From Erigeron canadensis (lineage: Eukaryota; Streptophyta; Magnoliopsida; Asterales; Asteraceae): a stretch of DNA of 64,000 nucleotides. The notes below the pieces were generated by a model. It saw only the letters and a program-made list of their open reading frames with translations. It made no database searches and had not been told where the DNA came from. Each line of letters begins with the position of its first letter. The stretch's first letter is position 1. Positions 60,918-64,000 of this stretch are shown here, piece after piece. The position numbers were made by a program, and so were the translations under genes. The DNA is taken from positions 46,417,633-46,481,632 of the forward strand of contig NC_057768.1 in NCBI RefSeq assembly GCF_010389155.1, given 5' to 3'.

Positions 60918-62179
60918 TCCTCATTTTATGAAACTTACAAGGTATTATTTTGTCATTTTCATAACATGAGTTCGTACATGTTTAGTTGACTCTAGCATAG
61001 CAATAGTGTCATAGTAAAACTTGAAAAGGTGCCGGTTCTATTTTGTAAAAAGATCATGATCCGTATTGAAGTTAATTAGGCAGCTAGCTAGATAATGCAA
61101 TGATTTTGGATTGTTTGTGTGTGGCCCAAATGCCCAATAGATCTTTGATCTTAATAGTCCTGTTTTATAAGCATAATAAAGGGTTCATAAATAAAATGAC
61201 CCAAATATTTCCCCTTGTCTTGTTCTGGTAACTTCTGCCTAGCGGAAGCCGGAAGGAACCTTTTTAATTCCAACAATGCATGCCAAAATCAGAAGATTGT
61301 CTGAGCAATTCTCTTGCATGAAGATTAACTTCGTTTCCACTACATGAAGATATAACTTACGATTTCATTTCATAGATAAAACTTAAAATTGAGTACCAAC
61401 CAATCATGTTGTTATAGAGAGGAATGCTGTTATAGGCTAAAAGTTAGTTTTTCTTTCAAAAACTTTATAAATACACCAACTGACCAACATGTCCCCAATC
61501 ATGGTGTTTGTGGTCTTTGAGATCAAATTTATGTGTATCATTCGTCAACTTATTAACCATGCACCAGCATTGGAGGCACAAAAACAAGTAGAGCGTTCAG
61601 GTCAAAGACCACAAATCCAAGCATTATTATTATAATGTTGCCAACGAGATGGATCGGCGGTTTACCTTTTCCAAAAGTCCAAGTGTTAATCCTCTAATCA
61701 CTTTAGGATTAACATCGGGATCATTGATAGCTGTGAAATCGATGTACGAGGTACTATTATGAAAAACTCCAAGTTGAGAAATCTTCTTCATACGTTTCTA
61801 GAATGTCCTTAGTAGATCATGAGAAGTGGACCATACAAACAGGAAACAAAAGATACAATGTTGTTGTCCATATTTTCTTTGGCGCAGAACCAAATAAATG
61901 AACGGTATGTTTGTTTGAATTGATAAAATGACTGAATTGATAAATAATGTCCGTATAGCATGGATTAAATCAAGACATTTATTTTTGTTTATTAAGTAAA
62001 AAAAGCAAACACCTTTGATGTCTAAATGAAATAAGCATTTTTGATTAAGTCACGACATTTTCATAAAGTCCTTAAACAAACATACTAATTAATAGGTGAA
62101 ACAAGGGTCTCCGTAAACAATGTTGAATGTTCCTTAAAAACACGTCAATAAGTGTCGGGATAAAAGCGACCTGACTACA
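60918..62179. other. Intergenic, no gene recognised
   Basis: 3' flank of the NLP-like gene and spacer to the F-box pseudogene. A probable MITE is listed separately. Confidence 0.5.
61905..62085. mobile_element. Probable Tourist-like MITE
   Basis: About 180 bp between GTATGTTTGTTTGAAT and its inverted counterpart (complement of GTATGTTTGTTTAAGG). No clear target duplication. Confidence 0.45.
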
Positions 62180-63133
62180 TCAAACCAGTTTCGAGTTAAA
62201 AAAAATCTTCTGAAATTTTGTCAACACAACCCACTTATTTTCGTTTGTCACATAATGTGTTATAGAATACCACAAATCGAGTGATATTAGAGGAAATGGG
62301 TGGGCTAGATACCATTTACCTTCTTCAAGGATCCACACATGTAAATTTTCATCTCCCGATAGCCAGTGGCAGCAAGTGCCTTGTTCGGAATCCACGAAAG
62401 GCACCTCATATGAGATTGCTCCGAATTTACATCAAATGTGATTATGAAACTACCTCCAACAACTGACTCCCTAACAGTGAAATGCATAATACCACCACAC
62501 AAAGTACCAGATGACCAAACGAGTGGTTAGGTAATCCGATAGTAGTATAAGAGGTAAGTTTCTCTAGGATTCTTCACTCCTAGAGTACACATTGACACCA
62601 AGTACATACACCAACCTTACGCCTTACGTACAAGCCTTTAAAATCATCATGAGTATCGGTCTACAGACCAACACCATCAAAAATATCTTCATATTTACCA
62701 TTAGAATAGGGGTAGCAACCATCGGAAAGCGGTAGTGACTGGGTACCAAAGAAACAACTCAAATGTATATATGCTTCAGGTAAACACACACTAATCCATT
62801 CAAATGCATGTGAAAGAATAGAGACGTCATTGAATATGTTATTAATTATGTGACCGATGATTGAAAGAAATGGTCATGATGGTGGTTGGCTCATAATCAT
62901 GGGTTTCAAAGTTTATTGGATGGATAGAGGAGGTTTGATCTTTAATTAGAAGAACTTTCTGATTAGATGAAACTAATGAGCAAGAATAATAGTGTTCCCT
63001 TACAAATATAAAGACGTCTCCTTAAAGTAAGGCATACCATGCCTTACATACACTCTTGGAATGATTAACAACCTTTGGTGGCACCGTTGTCGATATCTCG
63101 AACACGATCATTTCAAAAGAAAGTTCAGCCATA
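62180..63133 (-). pseudogene. F-box/F-box-associated protein pseudogene
   Basis: From an ATG at 63133 on the minus strand the translation begins MAELSFEMIVFEISTTVPPK and continues VVNHSKSVCKAWYALL, a typical F-box (substrate-receptor subunit of SCF ubiquitin ligases). A TAA follows directly. In shifted frames one can still read SSNQKVLLIKD, then VESVVGGSFIITFDVNSEQ-like sequence (62440-62500), then CCHWLSGDENLHVWILEEG (about 62330-62400) from the F-box-associated interaction domain, and finally ENKWVVLTKFQKIFF. At least one stop and two frame changes break it, so it is a pseudogene of the large plant FBA family. The end is placed at a stop at 62180. Confidence 0.65.
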
Positions 63134-64000
63134 GTGTGTTTTTATGTGTTAAATAGGGTGTAAAGAGGCTATGGTGTGTTGTTATGTGAAATGTTTAAAA
63201 TTTGTATGTATGTATTTATAAGGGAATGGAAAGTAATTGAAAAAGAAGATAAAATAAAATAAAACGGCTAGGTTTCCAAATTCTCACGTTCTAAAGAGGA
63301 CGGTTCTGAGAATGTGAAGCGGGAATGCGACAATGTCAATAACGTTTTAAGAAAGGCTCCCAGAACGCACGAAAATGTGGTCGAACATTTGGTGGTGATG
63401 TTAAGAATTTCAGAACGCAAAAATTGGCTCCAGAATTTGCTTCTTGACATAGGCTTCATTGCCTATAATTCTATAAATATCAAAGTCAGAATTGAAGAAG
63501 AGCAACGACATTCCTAGGAAACTTCTCTCATGACATTCGTTACCTACAAGGGTGTTCAACTCGGTCTTTGTTTTGTTTCTAAATATCTCTTAGACTAATA
63601 TGTAGTTAACGATTATTAAAGGAGATTTTATTTTTATTCAACAAGTTGGATTACAAGTTATTAGGATCTTTTATCACTCATCTAGTTTGTAGTTTATTTC
63701 TATTTTTTTAGTGACAAATCTATTTTACTCGTAAAGGACAACTGGACAAGTTAGTAGTGTCAACTTGCCAAATATAGACAAGTTTTGACCAGCTTTGAAG
63801 CCAATGAGGAGTTGTCACGTGTCCATCTGTTTTTTTTTTAAATAGTAGTGTGTACGTGTCAAAATATGCCAAATTGTTTTTACACTTTTAGAGCATGAAT
63901 GAATATCTTTCAAAATACTTAGATTTTTAGTCCTTGAAACTAGGGATGTGTAAAGGGCCTGATCCGTAACAACCCGCGACCCATAAGTGCATGAAAATCG
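63134..64000. other. Window edge, no gene recognised
   Basis: The open frame at 63314-63517 (plus) has no family I know. The last 60 bases (GGGATGTGTAAAGGGCC, then AACCCGCGACCC) resemble the start of a hAT-like MITE cut off by the window end. Confidence 0.4.

Noticed and set aside
63314..63517. 67-codon open frame as a gene
   Set aside because: No recognisable domain, an overlapping frame on the other strand, and no splice or promoter support.
1..64000. CRISPR arrays, operons, prophage or bacterial-type systems
   Set aside because: All coding evidence is intron-bearing plant genes. The repeats found are transposons or degenerate tandem arrays without regular spacers.

Overview
The window is AT-rich nuclear DNA of a flowering plant. 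Every gene I can support is intron-bearing, and the intergenic space is filled with plant-type transposable elements: MITEs, Helitrons, SINEs, an LTR element, a LINE fragment and a Mutator-like fold-back. The gene families point to a eudicot; a daisy-family (Asteraceae) genome is my tentative guess from the repeat style and cannot be proved from the window. Introns were placed by eye from splice signals, reading frame and comparison between paralogues inside the window. Gene spans include introns, and exons are listed in the evidence. LAYOUT. 1-10.4 kb has no recognisable gene. It holds two inverted copies of one Helitron-like family, further Helitron 3' ends, three SINE or SINE-like insertions, a MITE rich in CCGG repeats, and a fold-back element just upstream of the first gene. 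10.58-11.99 kb is an intact four-exon pinoresinol-lariciresinol reductase gene (lignan pathway). 13.0-15.6 kb holds an inverted pair of 177-bp MITEs and a Helitron-like block with internal tandem repeats. 15.9-31.0 kb is a tandem duplication of an AE7/MIP18-type cytosolic iron-sulphur assembly gene. Each copy has five exons and a first intron with the marks of a minor-spliceosome AT-AC intron. The two copies are separated by a 1.4-kb Mutator-like fold-back and a degenerate tandem array; the second copy carries a 2.7-kb non-autonomous LTR retrotransposon in its last intron. 34.2-61 kb is a cluster of four genes related to NIN-like (NLP) nitrate-response transcription factors, each with a different domain set: GAF-like/RWP-RK/PB1 with an internal triplication; GAF-like/PB1 without RWP-RK; a single GAF-like exon on the opposite strand; and GAF-like/GAF/RWP-RK/PB1. 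A 5'-truncated LINE, several MITEs and a 2-kb Helitron carrying a decayed endonuclease-like reading frame lie among them. 62.2-63.1 kb holds an F-box pseudogene on the minus strand. HOW THE GENES RELATE. The reductase and the AE7 copies are metabolic and housekeeping genes with no functional link to the NLP cluster. Within the cluster, PB1 domains are pairing modules, so the short members could bind the longer ones; this is inference. The most unusual material is the NLP-like cluster with altered RWP-RK motifs, the AT-AC introns retained in both AE7 copies, and the Helitron carrying a CCHC plus PD-(D/E)XK-like reading frame.
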